Source: Heliopora coerulea
Taxonomy: Eukaryota; Cnidaria; Anthozoa; Scleralcyonacea; Helioporidae
Assembly: GCA_030142905.1 (NCBI GenBank)
Contig: JASJOG010000032.1
Location: forward strand, 1,893,001-1,957,000
Direction: 5' to 3'
DNA length: 64,000 nt
Below, piece after piece: positions 43,904 through 54,070 of the stretch; the stretch's first letter is position 1, and every line of letters starts with the position of its first letter. Under the pieces are notes generated by a model, which saw only the letters and a list, made by a program, of their open reading frames with translations, did no database searches and was not told the origin of the DNA. The position numbers were made by a program, and so were the translations under genes.

Positions 43904-45240
43904 TTATATTTTTTTAAATAACATTTTTTTTTCACTCCTTTGGTGTGTTGTCTTTTCCGCTGTCACACATTTTATAAGAATGTAATTTTGCTCTGAGTCC
44001 AACAAATTCTTCTGGTTGTTTTCCTCCACATTCATCTTACTTTTTTGATCTTTTGTATGATTACTTGTGTCAAACATTTTTTCAACATCTGGGAATATAT
44101 CTTTATAAAAATCTCCAGTTCTAATTTCATACATTAAGCTGTCAGTATCTGTAAATAACAACCATGCATTTTCTCCATATTTTGCTTTTATATAATTATA
44201 ATGAAAATCATACATTAAAGTCTTACTTAAATCCAATATACTCATTCCTAAATATATAGGTTTATCTAGCTTAATTTTTTTCTTATGCATATGTACAGCA
44301 ATTAAATTTTGAGAAAATATTGTTCTTTTGTCAAAATTAGTTCTTGAAAATAATTTTAATGCTTTTTCTTCTCTGTTAACTAATTGTATATCAACTCTGT
44401 TTCTAACATTCTTCATAGTTTTTCCAAATTCATTTTTTGCATCTGTTCTCGGTTTTGTGTTTAAATCAATATATTTTTTCATAAAATCTTCATGAAATTT
44501 CACACCTTTATGAATTTTTGTAATTTTTAATCCTAATTTTTCATATAATTTCAAGTTTTCACTATGTAAAACATATTTTTCTTTCTTATTCAAATTTGGA
44601 ATTAATTTTTCAACACCTCCTGCCGCGTAGGTACCAACTTTCAATCTTTCTGGAGCTAACGGATATTCATTATGTAAATCATGCAATTCTTCAGGGTATT
44701 CCAAGTAAACCTCTAATATACAAGGAAGTTTTTCCCAATTTTGTAATTCTTTCTCATTCATCCATTTAAAATCTCTCACAGGAAGTTTTTTACTCATAGC
44801 CCACCCATAAAGGTTATTTGCATCTAAATAAGCAAGATATACGTTCTCTTCTTCAGGATTATACTTTGAGCCCATATATTTATTATTAGCTTTTGAATAT
44901 CTCTTTGTAATAGTGGAAATTTCCCATCTAATTCCATTTTCAATCATAAGATACATTTGCAGATCAGATAATAGTTCCAATTCAACTCCAGTCATTTTTA
45001 ACATTGCATCCCAAGCAAGCCCTGGAGAAGCATAATACCAAGCTGGGTCTAGTTTATAATTTTCTTTACAAACTTTTCTAAAATTTTCAAAAACATCTGC
45101 TAAAAGTATCACATCAGTTTTCAAACATAGGTCATGATATTCTCTCATATTTTTAATATTAAATTTTTTCCAAACATTTTGCACATGTTTATAATCTTCT
45201 TCTGTTATATTTTCATCATTTAATTTTTAATAAAATTCTT
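43904..45240 (-). pseudogene. Protein-primed DNA polymerase B, polymerase domain (P2)
   Basis: DNA_pol_B_2 domain as in Polintons. YHDLCLKTDVILLADVFENF (TPR-like start), WYYASPGLAWDAMLKMTGV, YLAYLDANNLYGWAMSKKLP (motif A, D-x-N-N-L-Y-G), LGMSILDLSKTLMYDFHYNY and WLLFTDTDSLMYEIRTGDFY (motif C, here TDTDS; all catalytic residues present). The frame is open for 426 codons; upstream of 45,184 a UAA and a frameshift separate it from the exonuclease region. The best-preserved gene of P2. Confidence 0.85.
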
Positions 45241-46370
45241 CAATATCAGGTAATTTTTCTTTATTTAATTTTTTCAATAGAATCAAACCAATCTTATGGA
45301 AACACACCTTTTCTAGTTAATAATTCTCTTTCTTCTTCATTTTTATAAAATTTTTTCATATTTAGTTAATTTTTATCTAAATTTTTGACCAAGTTACCAA
45401 AACTACTTTGCATAAATTTAAAACTATCAATAAATCTAATTTGTTTTTTTAACATTAATCATTTCTTTCATTTTATATTTTATTTCACTGTTCAATTCTC
45501 TCACTTCTTCATATTCAATAATGTTTTCTTTACATCTACTTTTAAATTGTTTTTCTGTAATTATTTTTTTAGATTCAAATTTACCAACAATTTTTATTTG
45601 TAAAGCTGATATATTTTTCCTCAGTGTTAGGAATACAGTTAATTTCACCCTCTGAAACTCCGAGAATTTTAATAAACAAATGACTGTCATAATTTTGTAG
45701 ATTATGAAATATAACTGGAAAAAATTTAGTTTTTTTCAGTTTTGAATTACAACTAATACAAGCAGCTCCACGATATTTTCCAGTATAATGACCATGATCA
45801 GCAACTTTATCACTTGTTTTTTCAAATTCTTTAGAACATGCATAACATTTCTCAGATTTTTGAAAATCTTCTTTATCCTTTTCTCTGAAATTTAAATTGT
45901 TCATGTATTTTTTTAATATTATTTTCTAAACTTTCTACAAATTTTGCAGAAACATCTTCACACATGTCAGCTCCACTGTCAGATTTTTTAGTATATTTTA
46001 CTAATTTTGGTTTAAATAAATTATCATCAAAACATTTTATCAAATAACAATATCCAGACGGTTAATTTTTTGAAATTGTTTTGTATTATCACCAATATTT
46101 TTATCCTCATATTTTAAATTACATTCAAAATCTGCATAAATTGTAAATAGAACATTGTGCATTTTTTCATCATTTTTAAACTTTAATTTTTCTCCTTTAT
46201 CAGGATAAACAGTTTTTCCACATTTATATTTTGAACAATATTCTAAATGATTTTTAAGAGTTTTTTCATTTCTGAAATTTTGTAAACAATAATTACAATT
46301 ATGTAATTTTTTTTTGTTTATTTACTTGACTTGAAAATAATCTGGTCATATTTTTAATTTAAACAATAAT
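45241..46370 (-). pseudogene. DNA polymerase B, exonuclease and zinc-finger region (P2)
   Basis: Broken pieces in order from the right: an N-terminal zinc-binding element (YCLQNFRNEKTLKNHLEYC) followed by the ExoI strand FTIYADFEC (about 46,120-46,300), then CYACSKEFEKTSDKVADHGH with CISCNSKLKK (45,700-45,850), FHNLQNYDSHLFIKILG (ExoII), a further frame GKFESKKIITEKQFKSRC and the final MINVKKTN block. At least three frameshifts and several stops. Same gene as the polymerase domain. Confidence 0.75.
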
Positions 46371-46375
46371 GTTAA

Positions 46376-46703
46376 CACACATGTGTATTCACATGTGTAT
46401 TCACATGTGTATTCACATGTGTATTCACATGTGTATTCACATGTGTATTCACATGTGTATTCACATGTGTATTCACATGTGTATTCACATGTGTATTCAC
46501 ATGTGTATTCACATGTGTATTCACATGTGTATTCACATGTGTATTCACATGTGTATTCACATGTGTATTCACATGTGTATTCACATGTGTATTCACATGT
46601 GTATTCACATGTGTATTCACATGTGTATTCACATGTGTATTCACATGTGTATTCACATGTGTATTCACATGTGTATTCACATGTGTATTCACATGTGTGT
46701 TAA
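46376..46703. repeat. 12-bp minisatellite (CACATGTGTATT)n inside the polymerase gene
   Basis: About 27 nearly perfect copies of CACATGTGTATT. On the coding (minus) strand they read Asn-Thr-His-Val in phase, so the expansion keeps the polymerase frame. The array is bounded by a perfect 14-bp inverted repeat (TTAACACACATGTG at 46,372-46,385; complement at 46,690-46,703). Each unit contains the palindrome CACATGTG, and the three plus-strand frames are open as well. Confidence 0.9.
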
Positions 46704-47064
46704 TTTGTTCTATGTTCACTTTACTCACCCTCAAAGGAAAAATTTCATGTTTTATCTTGTAATTTCCAAATTTACTCTCTTCATTATATCCAAACACGTT
46801 AATTGCAATGTTATTATTTTTTTCAAATTTATCAATATCTGAAAATCCACATGGGAATTCCATCCCTTTAATATCAAAACTCTCAGCTTCCTTTTTTAAA
46901 ATTTTTGTGATTCTACCAGGATTTCTCAAATTTGGAGCGGTTTTCAAAATTTCACTTGTTGCCATACACCACAATAAGCATTTTTGATCATCATTCATAG
47001 GATTAATAATTGCATTTTTATTTTTTAAAAAATCTGGAGTAGGAATATAAGATGATGCAAGCAA
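46704..47064 (-). pseudogene. DNA polymerase B N-terminal region (P2)
   Basis: In one frame with the minisatellite: NPMNDDQKCLLWCMATSEIL (the D-D-Q-C-F-x-W block of Polinton polymerases), NLRNPGRITKILKKEAESFD, GMEFPCGFSDIDKFEKNNNI and NVFGYNEESKFGNYKIK, then the Asn-Thr-His-Val array. Missing first residues; no initiator ATG is assured, though M near 47,064 is possible. Confidence 0.75.
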
Positions 47065-47124
47065 TTATTGAATTTTATTAATATTAAGAATTACTTATAA
47101 ACTTTTATAAAATTTCCATAAACT

Positions 47125-47412
47125 TTAATTTCTTAAATATTCTTCAAAACTTTGAATAATTTTATCTTTCATTTTTTCATATATTTCGTCAAAATTGCTT
47201 CCAGCAAAAATTTCTTCATAATAACTGTAAAAATGCACCTTATCTATAGTTTCTTCTCCAGTTGCAGGATATGTTTTTTTCCTTAAACATACAAGAGTTA
47301 ATTGTTGTTTTGTACTTGGATATTTTTTAAACTTTTCAACTACCAATGGTTTTATTTTTAAAAGCAAACTCAAAGGATCATATAAAGATAATCCTGCTTT
47401 TTCCAAATCCAT
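47125..47412 (-). CDS. Hypothetical P2 protein upstream of polymerase
   Basis: Complete frame of about 95 codons: MDLEKAGLSLYDPLSLLLKI, STKQQLTLVCLRKKTYPATG, HFYSYYEEIFAGSNFDEIYE. Alpha/beta mixture without a known motif. Lies head-to-tail before the polymerase gene. Confidence 0.5.
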   Translation of the reverse strand: MDLEKAGLSLYDPLSLLLKIKPLVVEKFKKYPSTKQQLTLVCLRKKTYPATGEETIDKVHFYSYYEEIFAGSNFDEIYEKMKDKIIQSFEEYLRN

Positions 47413-47446
47413 TTCATATCTTTATCCAGTTTAAACTTTGTCTCAT

Positions 47447-47629
47447 TCATTTCAGTTTTTTTTTCTGTATTTTGTTAAATATATCTGAAACATTATTTTT
47501 TAAGTCATTTAACCAATTTATCGATTTTGTAAGACTGTGTTTAGCTTTAGCCCTATATTTATCAAATAAATTAAGTACTTCTTCTTGAATTTTATTAATC
47601 ATAGTTTTTTTTCTCCTTTGGTTTAACAT
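47447..47629 (-). CDS. Hypothetical basic helical P2 protein
   Basis: 60 codons, Lys-rich and helical: LFDKYRAKAKHSLTKSINWL is the most characteristic stretch. Probably the N-terminal half of a larger gene or a small DNA-associated peptide. No family recognised. Confidence 0.4.
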   Translation of the reverse strand: MLNQRRKKTMINKIQEEVLNLFDKYRAKAKHSLTKSINWLNDLKNNVSDIFNKIQKKKLK

Positions 47630-47869
47630 ATTTTGTTGGTTTTAATAAATCCCCTTTAATATAAGGAACAGGTGTATCTAATATATTTCCATTTGAGGTC
47701 ATTGTGTTCTTTATTTATATGTATATTTTTTTCTTTAGGAGCAAATAGCTTTGTCAGCAAAAAAAATAATAAAAATCAATTTAATTTTTATTCTTCACCA
47801 CGTTTTTATTTAATAATTAAATTTTAAAATATTAATAAATAAATTTAATCTTTTTGGTCTTGATTTTAA

Positions 47870-48020
47870 AACAATTTTATAATCTGTATAAATTTTTTTC
47901 ACCAGTTTCATAATCAATATCAAAATCATTAAAAATACAAAATTTTTCTTTGTAATTTATTAAATATTCATGATGTGGTAATAAAATTCCTTCTCCTGTG
48001 AGTTTAACAATTTTTTTTAT
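47870..48020 (-). pseudogene. P2 gene remnant interrupted by pogo-like transposon
   Basis: On the complement IVKLTGEGILLPHHEYLINY and KFCIFNDFDIDYETGEKN read in one frame, and on the other side of the transposon (49,267-49,345) short stretches such as EIFLNHENYDDYDLK continue the same protein. The gene was split by the insertion at 48,028. Product unknown. Confidence 0.4.
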
Positions 48021-48027
48021 AAAAATA

Positions 48028-49264
48028 CAGTCGAACCTGTATATAACGGCCCTCTATTAAGCGGCCAGTTTTCAAAGTCCCGATTTTTTTTCTATAGAAA
48101 TACTATATTTGTCACCTGTATTAAGCGGCCACAGCCACAGTTTGCCTCTCCCATGTCTGTCTTTTGTTATTATTTTTACCTGTATTAAGCGGCCACCCTC
48201 AAAATGAAACCCAAGAATATTTAGGTAAACACGCATATCATTTTATATGGACTTTATTCTGTTCAAGTGATCTGTCAACATTGTGATTTAACAAAACATT
48301 TCCTATATAACTACACTGTATAACATTTATTGATTGTTAGCATGCAGTTCGGTGTCGCTATTCTCTACTTGAAACTTCTCTTTAGCTAGGTTGTTCTTCA
48401 GCCATTTGATTGAAAATAGATCGCCTTCAAACGTATACTTGCAGGGATTTCCAGGCCATAACCTCCACCTCTGTTAACGCACTTGCCCTTTACAACAACT
48501 TTTCCGCTGTTTGTTGGCCATTTCAAAAATTTGGTTAGCCATGCCATCAACTTAGGGACAGGACCAATCACTTCGTAATTGTCCATCATTGCGTTAGGGT
48601 GAAAATATGGTTTTGAAGCAGTCTTACGGCAAATAGATCTTGTTGATCTTGATTTACGTTTTTGGCAAGCAACTGCCACAGCATTCGTGTCTTTTTTATT
48701 TTGCAGCTCTCGTTTCAGTTCAAACAACTCATCGACTTTCGGCTCCCAAATACCTATGCATGCATGGTAACCGCAAATATAAGAATCTACGGGAAAAAGT
48801 TCCATAGACATCTTAATTTCAGACAGAATTGTAACAGTGTAGCGACAACAGAGTGTCATTCAAAGCTTCCGCTTGTGATGTAGCTGTCAAAAAGGCGATA
48901 AATGTGTTCTAATATTTAGCTGAACCCAAACAATACTGCTCAAGGCGCAGCCTGCGATTACTTTCGGACTTCATCCACGATGTCTAATAAGAAGTGTAAA
49001 TGTCTTTCTCTTAGCGAGAGAATTGTTTTCCCTTAAGACATTAGGTTTATATATTCTATCATTATTAGTACCTTTCATTTAAATATTTTATTTATGATAC
49101 AAATTGTTTGAAATAGTACTGCTTGTCTTATTCTTTTCTTGAATGAGGTGTTGGTGAAATTTGGCCACGCCCAAGTCGCCCCTCATGGAGTATTTTCGGT
49201 CATCCTGTATTAAGCGGCCACTTTTCGAAGTCCCGAGGGTGGCCGTTATATACAGGTTCAACTG
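48028..49264. mobile_element. Pogo/Tigger-type DNA transposon with TA target duplication
   Basis: Terminal inverted repeats CAGTCGAACCTGTATATAAC (48,028) and its near-complement at 49,241-49,264 (GGCCGTTATATACAGGTTCAACTG) bound the element; TA is duplicated at 48,026-48,027 and 49,265-49,266. The motif TATTAAGCGGCCA is repeated just inside both ends (48,055, 48,118, 48,183 and 49,207). It has no transposase; instead it carries one ORF with a HIRAN-like sequence. Probably mobilised in trans. Confidence 0.8.
48398..48859 (-). CDS. HIRAN-like protein inside the pogo-type element
   Basis: 153 codons. ELFPVDSYICGYHACIGIWE then PKVDELFELKREL and QNKKDTNAVAVACQKRKS match the beta-barrel pattern of HIRAN (G-Y-H...W.P..GE.L...RE..N..D..AVAV), a DNA-end-binding module in SWI/SNF and other helicases. 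Middle KTASKPYFHPNAMMDNYEV and end GGGYGLEIPASIRL fit the rest of the domain. Family recognition is from memory. It overlaps no other gene. Confidence 0.5.
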   Translation of the reverse strand: MTLCCRYTVTILSEIKMSMELFPVDSYICGYHACIGIWEPKVDELFELKRELQNKKDTNAVAVACQKRKSRSTRSICRKTASKPYFHPNAMMDNYEVIGPVPKLMAWLTKFLKWPTNSGKVVVKGKCVNRGGGYGLEIPASIRLKAIYFQSNG

Positions 49265-49472
49265 TATTTTTTAAATCGTAATCATCATAATTTTCATGAT
49301 TTAAAAATATTTCAACAACGCTTTGAGTGTCGCTTTGAAAATTCTTCTTGGCTCATTGTTTTTATTATATAAAAATTTTTCCTTAAGAGCGAAATGCTTA
49401 GTCAGCAAAAAAAATATTTATTCTTTTATTACCAAAAAATGTGTCTTCTTTAATATTCAAATTTTTTTTGCT

Positions 49473-49664
49473 TTAATTTTCTTTAATAATTTGTGGATTT
49501 ACACCAACTTTTTTTGCAGCTGCATAAAGACTTTTAAAATTTAATATTTCATCTGTTTTTCTCTTTATAAGAATTACTGATATTGGTTTTTTAATGTTTT
49601 CTCTACAATATTTTTCAAAAGTTTCATTAGGTTTAGAAATTTCTAAACCTAAAATTTTTTCCAA
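49473..49664 (-). CDS. Small NUMOD1-like protein fragment (P2)
   Basis: 63 codons ending NFKSLYAAAKKVGVNPQIIK, which resembles the NUMOD1 DNA-binding helix (f-x-S-x-x-x-A-A-k-x-l-g-v) found in homing endonucleases and in many virus-like elements. The first half (FEKYCRENIKKPISVILI) is unassigned. A gene fragment of P2. Confidence 0.4.
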   Translation of the reverse strand: MEKILGLEISKPNETFEKYCRENIKKPISVILIKRKTDEILNFKSLYAAAKKVGVNPQIIKEN

Positions 49665-49903
49665 CTCATTTTTTTTTTTTTTATTTTTTATAATATTTTA
49701 TATATTTTTTTCTTTTGCTATTTTTATCAATTGTCTATGAGTATAACTTTTACAATGTTCACTTTGTTCACTCATTTATTATATATGATTTTTTATTTAA
49801 GAGCAAATTTAAATCTATAAATCATTTTGTTATTTTAAAAATTAAACTTTAAAATATTAAAACATAATATTCTTCCATTTCTTTTGATTTTATTAATTTT
49901 AAA

Positions 49904-50098
49904 CTATTTATTTTCTAAACTTAATAAAATTTCAAAATTTTCAATAACATTACAATTATAACCATTTAAATCATAATAATTTATTATAATCTTAAAATAT
50001 TCATAAATATTTTCTTTCCTTAATTCATTGTAATATTTTTGATTAATTTTCTTACCATTTTTAAAATAATCTAATATAAATTCAAATGTATTAAACAT
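49904..50098 (-). CDS. Small hypothetical P2 protein
   Basis: 64 codons, very rich in Asn, Tyr and Ile (FNTFEFILDYFKNGKKINQ, IINYYDLNGYNCNVIENFEI). No known family. Typical of small AT-rich element genes. Confidence 0.4.
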   Translation of the reverse strand: MFNTFEFILDYFKNGKKINQKYYNELRKENIYEYFKIIINYYDLNGYNCNVIENFEILLSLENK

Positions 50099-50349
50099 CT
50101 TTATTTTAAAACTTTATAAAGTAAACTTAAATTAAAATTTCATATATTAAATAATCTATTCCTACTGTGTCTTTATAAACAATCCCCCAATCAAATTTAC
50201 GATTATATTTTATAATTTTACAAATCTTTTTAATAATTTCTAAATTTTTATCACCGTATATTATTTTCCTAAACACCTGTATTTAACACATATTTTAATT
50301 TACTATATCTTTTATAAAATCATTAATTTCATCTCTAACTTGTTCATCA

Positions 50350-50685
50350 TCATTTTATAAATTTATATACAACATATCCAGTTCCAATACCTATAATTGA
50401 AAAACTTAAAATTTTATATTCTTTCATTTCATCTGAAGGTTTATAATAATCTTCCAATTTTGGTTCATTTCCCGCAGCTTCGCTGTACTCACATGACAAA
50501 TTGTCACGTTCTTGTTCTAAACTTTTCACACGCTTATTAATTTTTGCAAGATTTTTCAAAGACATGTTCGTCCGATTTATATCCGCATTTGCATCAGATA
50601 ATTGTTGCCTTAATTTTTCAATCTCTTCTTTTTTTTCCACTTGTCCTTCGTACCATTTTTCTTTATCTTTTGCTAATTTTTCCAT
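50350..50685 (-). CDS. Coiled-coil protein with C-terminal membrane segment (P2)
   Basis: 111 codons: a coiled coil (EEIEKLRQQLSDANADINRT, KINKRVKSLEQERDNLSCEY), a short GC-rich Ser/Ala/Gly insert (SEAAGNEPKL), and a C-terminal helix ILSFSIIGIGTGYVVYKFIK that could span a membrane. The same layout (GC-rich block, then SFSIIG-type helix) recurs in the small protein at 58,583-58,738, so the two P2 halves are likely related. Confidence 0.5.
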   Translation of the reverse strand: MEKLAKDKEKWYEGQVEKKEEIEKLRQQLSDANADINRTNMSLKNLAKINKRVKSLEQERDNLSCEYSEAAGNEPKLEDYYKPSDEMKEYKILSFSIIGIGTGYVVYKFIK

Positions 50686-50740
50686 TGCTTCATTATCTCT
50701 TTTTATCTCTGTTTCATATCCAGTATGATTTAGTTTTGAA

Positions 50741-51592
50741 AGACCATTGCAGAGTGAGGAAAATGCAACACATTCTGAGTGCTGTAAAGCTGTTCTAGAT
50801 AATCATTTGACTTATTGCTATTTCAAACAGTGCCTTGACAATTTTTTGCATCACTGGTTGGATACAGGTTGGCATTGCTTCAGATTTGAATACCAAGCCA
50901 TAGGAAGTATTCATGCCCATGGTTGTGCTAAGCTAAAAAATTATCCGAATATTCCATTGTTAGGGGCAAAAGCTTCTCAGGAAGATATAGAATTCTTTTA
51001 CCAGGGTGATAGGCCAAGATGGAGAGAAGAAGATTGTGAGGTTAGCAAAGAACAAATTGCTTTCAATTTTAAAAAGTATTTAAAAAAATAATTTAATATG
51101 TGATTTGAAAATTTTATATAATTGTTTATCCAAGGAATTGATCTTTTAGCTTGTGTGTTACTTTTTTACAGCTAATTCATATAATGATTACATGAACACG
51201 ATGAGTGCCATCTATAAAGAATCATCCATCCACTTAATTTACAAGTACAGGTATAATAGATGAGTACACAAAGCTAATTGCTTGCATAATGTACTTGCTT
51301 TGTCTGACGAGCAATGGAGGATGCCCGAACCCCATTCTGCAGCAGTAAGGCCAGGTACAATAGATGATAGTAAAGCAAATTATCATAAGTTAGTAAATAC
51401 TGTTGAGAGGCATACAAGATGTAGTCCTGCATATTGCCTGAGGCAAAAACATTTTGATGCCCCAGCTGATTGTAGATTTGGGTTTCCAAAGGACTTGCAA
51501 GAGGAGACCAAAATGTTTTCTGAATTGTTGCGCCATAACAAAGTAGGTACCGAGTGATTAAACAAAATGACCCAAGATTAAGCTCTGACAGA
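50741..51592 (+). mobile_element. Helitron fragment (second copy)
   Basis: Plus-strand copy of the Helitron Rep and linker region at 38,754-39,630: both encode QCLDNFLHHWLDTGWHCFRF, GSIHAHGCAKLKN and LALSDEQWRMPEPHSAAVRP. It lacks a short in-frame stretch after LLGAKA. Left junction about 50,741 with P2; right junction about 51,592 where HECT-gene sequence starts, with no other Helitron sequence beyond. Near-identity to the other copy indicates recent spread. Confidence 0.8.
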
Positions 51593-53506
51593 CCACCAGA
51601 CACGTTGTCAGTTAGAAAACGAGGGTTTTGTTGTTCACGAGTTCCCGGTAGATAAATCTTTGGATGAGGAAGATTTCAAAGAAAAGATAAAAGGGCTGTT
51701 TTCAGTTTTACAAGATGAAGATGTCGACTTTGATTTTGTTAAGTCATGCTATGGCCAGATAGTCACACCTAAGATAGCCACTGGTGTGAAGTTTTCAGCT
51801 GCACGAGTGCTCAGTATTTCTGGGCAAGGCAGTATATACATACAACCAAAGCAAGATTTTCCTGTTTCAAATGAGAGTGATGAGAGTTCTGCCCAATGTC
51901 CACTTACACCACTGCCCTTTGATAGTTTTGGTGTTGATGGTGGATCTGTTAGATCCTCAGTTTGTAATTCAAATGGTGCATCAGCTCCTGGACCGTCCAG
52001 GACAGTCAGTGAGGAAGATAAGCTGCAGCAGTTAGTGGAATTGTTTACAAACAAAAGTACTGATTTGTTACATCAGGCCTTAAATGATCACGTGACTGTA
52101 AGTGGAGCAGCTCTTTCTCTTTCCAGTGCTCCAACATATGCAGTTAGCAATGATGATGACAGTGATGTCCTTTCAGAGACCAGTTTCCACCCTTCAGATG
52201 AAAGAGAAAATTCCCTGAAATCCTTGTTGCAGGAACTTGAAAAAGGAATGTCTACTGAAAAGGAAAAACTCAAAATTGATGAAGATGACATTTTAAATGA
52301 TGGCCTGTCCTATTATAAGGATCCAAACTTTGACCCAAAGAAGCGTCTGAGGGTTATTTATAGAGGACAACCAGCAGTAGATACTGGTGGAGTTACACGA
52401 CAGTTTTTCACCAAACTTCTCCAAGTTATTAGTGATATGTTTTTTCATGGAAGCAGTTATAAAAGCCCTGTTTATAATGCTGGAATTGTGGCATCTGGAA
52501 TGATGAAATATTTTGGAACAATAATAGTACACAACATATTACAAGGAGGCCCTGGTTTCCCTGTATTTAGTCCTTCAGTATATTGCTATTTAGCTACTGG
52601 TGATATAGATTCAGCAATGCAAACAATGACCATCCAGGATTGTTCCGAGCCCATGAAACACTTTATTAAGAAGGTACTGTGCATACATTTTACTATACTG
52701 TGATCCTTAACCAAATGAGTATAACTGAAAAATAACTCTTGATAATCAATAGGTTGCAGATGCTGATGATATATCTATTCTTGACCAAGAAGAATGGATA
52801 CGTGTTCTATCTGAATGTGGCCTTACAGAAACCCTAACTGTAAGTGTGAGGCAATAATGATCATTCCTGTAAATCACTAGTAGTGGGAAAATGTTTGTAC
52901 TAAATGAGTGCTCAAATTGCTGAAATGTTTCTGTTGGAGTTGTTTATACTCAAAACTCAGTATTGAAATGTCTTGCAAGATTAACTTCTATTTTATCTTT
53001 GTTAGAATGACAACAAAACAAGGCTCATCCAAGCAATAATAATACATGATGTTATCAGCCGTCCAAAGATTGTCTTAGACCAGATTGCTGAAGGTTTGAA
53101 TGTTCTAGGCTTTAGGTCTAAAATGAAAGAATATCCTGAGCTGTTTGAAAAACTTTTTGTTCCCAGTGAAAACAAGTTAAGTGCCAGTGCTGTGTGGGAC
53201 ATACTAAATTTCCCAGAAGATATGAATAAAGATGAAGAAGCCATCAAGAATTATCTTGAGCAGTTCCTGGAGAGTGCTAGACCACAAACACTAGAAAAAT
53301 TTCTGCTTTTTGCCACTGGTTCAACTATCCTTCCAAATCTTGGACTTGGCAGAATTGATGTTAAGTTTGATCACACTCAGTCAATCTTTGCTTCTACATG
53401 CTTGCTCGATTTAACTTTTCCAAATAATTTTAAAGACCTAGAGACCTTCACTTTAGTGCTGAAAGCTGTTATTGACAGTGCCCAAAAATCTTTCAATTGT
53501 GTATAG
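51593..53506 (+). CDS. HECT-domain E3 ubiquitin ligase (G2E3-like), three exons
   Basis: Host-type gene with canonical introns: exon to 52,673 (AAG|GTACTG), exon 52,753-52,839 (TAG|GTT ... ACT|GTAAGT), exon 53,006-53,506 (TTAG|AAT), all phase 0, stop TAG at 53,504. An N-terminal Ser/Asp-rich region precedes the HECT domain (GQPAVDTGGVTRQFFTKLL). The C-lobe has TLEKFLLFATGSTILPNLGL and SIFASTCLLDLTFPNNF, with the catalytic Cys of HECT ligases in ASTC. Ubiquitin transfer is therefore expected. Start is uncertain: the frame is open from 51,660 and probably further left; 5' exons are missing or replaced by the Helitron fragment. Confidence 0.75.
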
Positions 53507-54060
53507 TAGAAAGATTGCATTTGTAAAGCATCAAGCTTATTAACTATTATTCATATTCTGTTATTATACTTCCATTAACCCTCTGTTAGCTGTCCAAGTC
53601 TGCAAAGGCCCATATCAATAACTTACCAGTAGATGATCACTAAGAAGTGGTTGTTAAATACAGAAACATCAGCATCCAAAGACTCCTGTTTGTAACTTGA
53701 CCTCTGTTTGTGAAAAACTTTTACAATCCACTGTTATAATTTGTTTGAAATAGCAGTTTTTACCCTTTAGCAACTACATTTTTTAAATATTAACATTGAC
53801 CAATGCAAGACTCTACCCAAGGGTTACTGTTCATTTTGCCTAAATGACTGTTAACTGTACACAATTATCTTATTTCATGATTTCGAGACTTATTGTTTGT
53901 TCATGTTCACCAGGTGTTTACATTCTGTTATTATGTAATATCAGTATCAAAACTACTAAGTCTTTCAACAAAACAAATAGATATTTTACTGTTCACTTTG
54001 CTTTTAATAACATAAAAATAAATTTGTGTTTTTTTGTTTCTTATTTCTTGTGTCAATAAT
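53507..54060. other. 3' flank of the HECT gene, no gene recognised
   Basis: AT-rich; only short frames. An AATAAA-type signal occurs near 54,014-54,020 but is too far from the stop to assign. Confidence 0.5.
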
Positions 54061-54070
54061 ACCATGTTCA

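Larger units (their letters stand above)
43640..50740. mobile_element. Polinton/Maverick P2, left part
   Basis: Carries DNA polymerase B and several small AT-rich genes, all on the minus strand. Ends abruptly at 50,741 where a Helitron fragment begins. Terminal inverted repeats were not identified. Belongs with the right part by gene complement (the left part has the polymerase and no capsid, the right part the reverse) and by the shared GC-rich blocks. Confidence 0.7.

Noticed and set aside
46376..46703. CRISPR-like array
   Set aside because: Units are 12 bp with no spacers and no cas genes; it is a minisatellite.
46383..46842. Plus-strand frames across the minisatellite
   Set aside because: They encode only the repeat (Met-Cys-Ile-His or Tyr-Ser-His-Val) plus unrelated tail; the minus strand frame is continuous with polymerase B.
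50747..51091. Independent gene upstream of HECT
   Set aside because: Residue-by-residue match to the Helitron Rep at 39.3-39.6 kb; it is a Helitron fragment.
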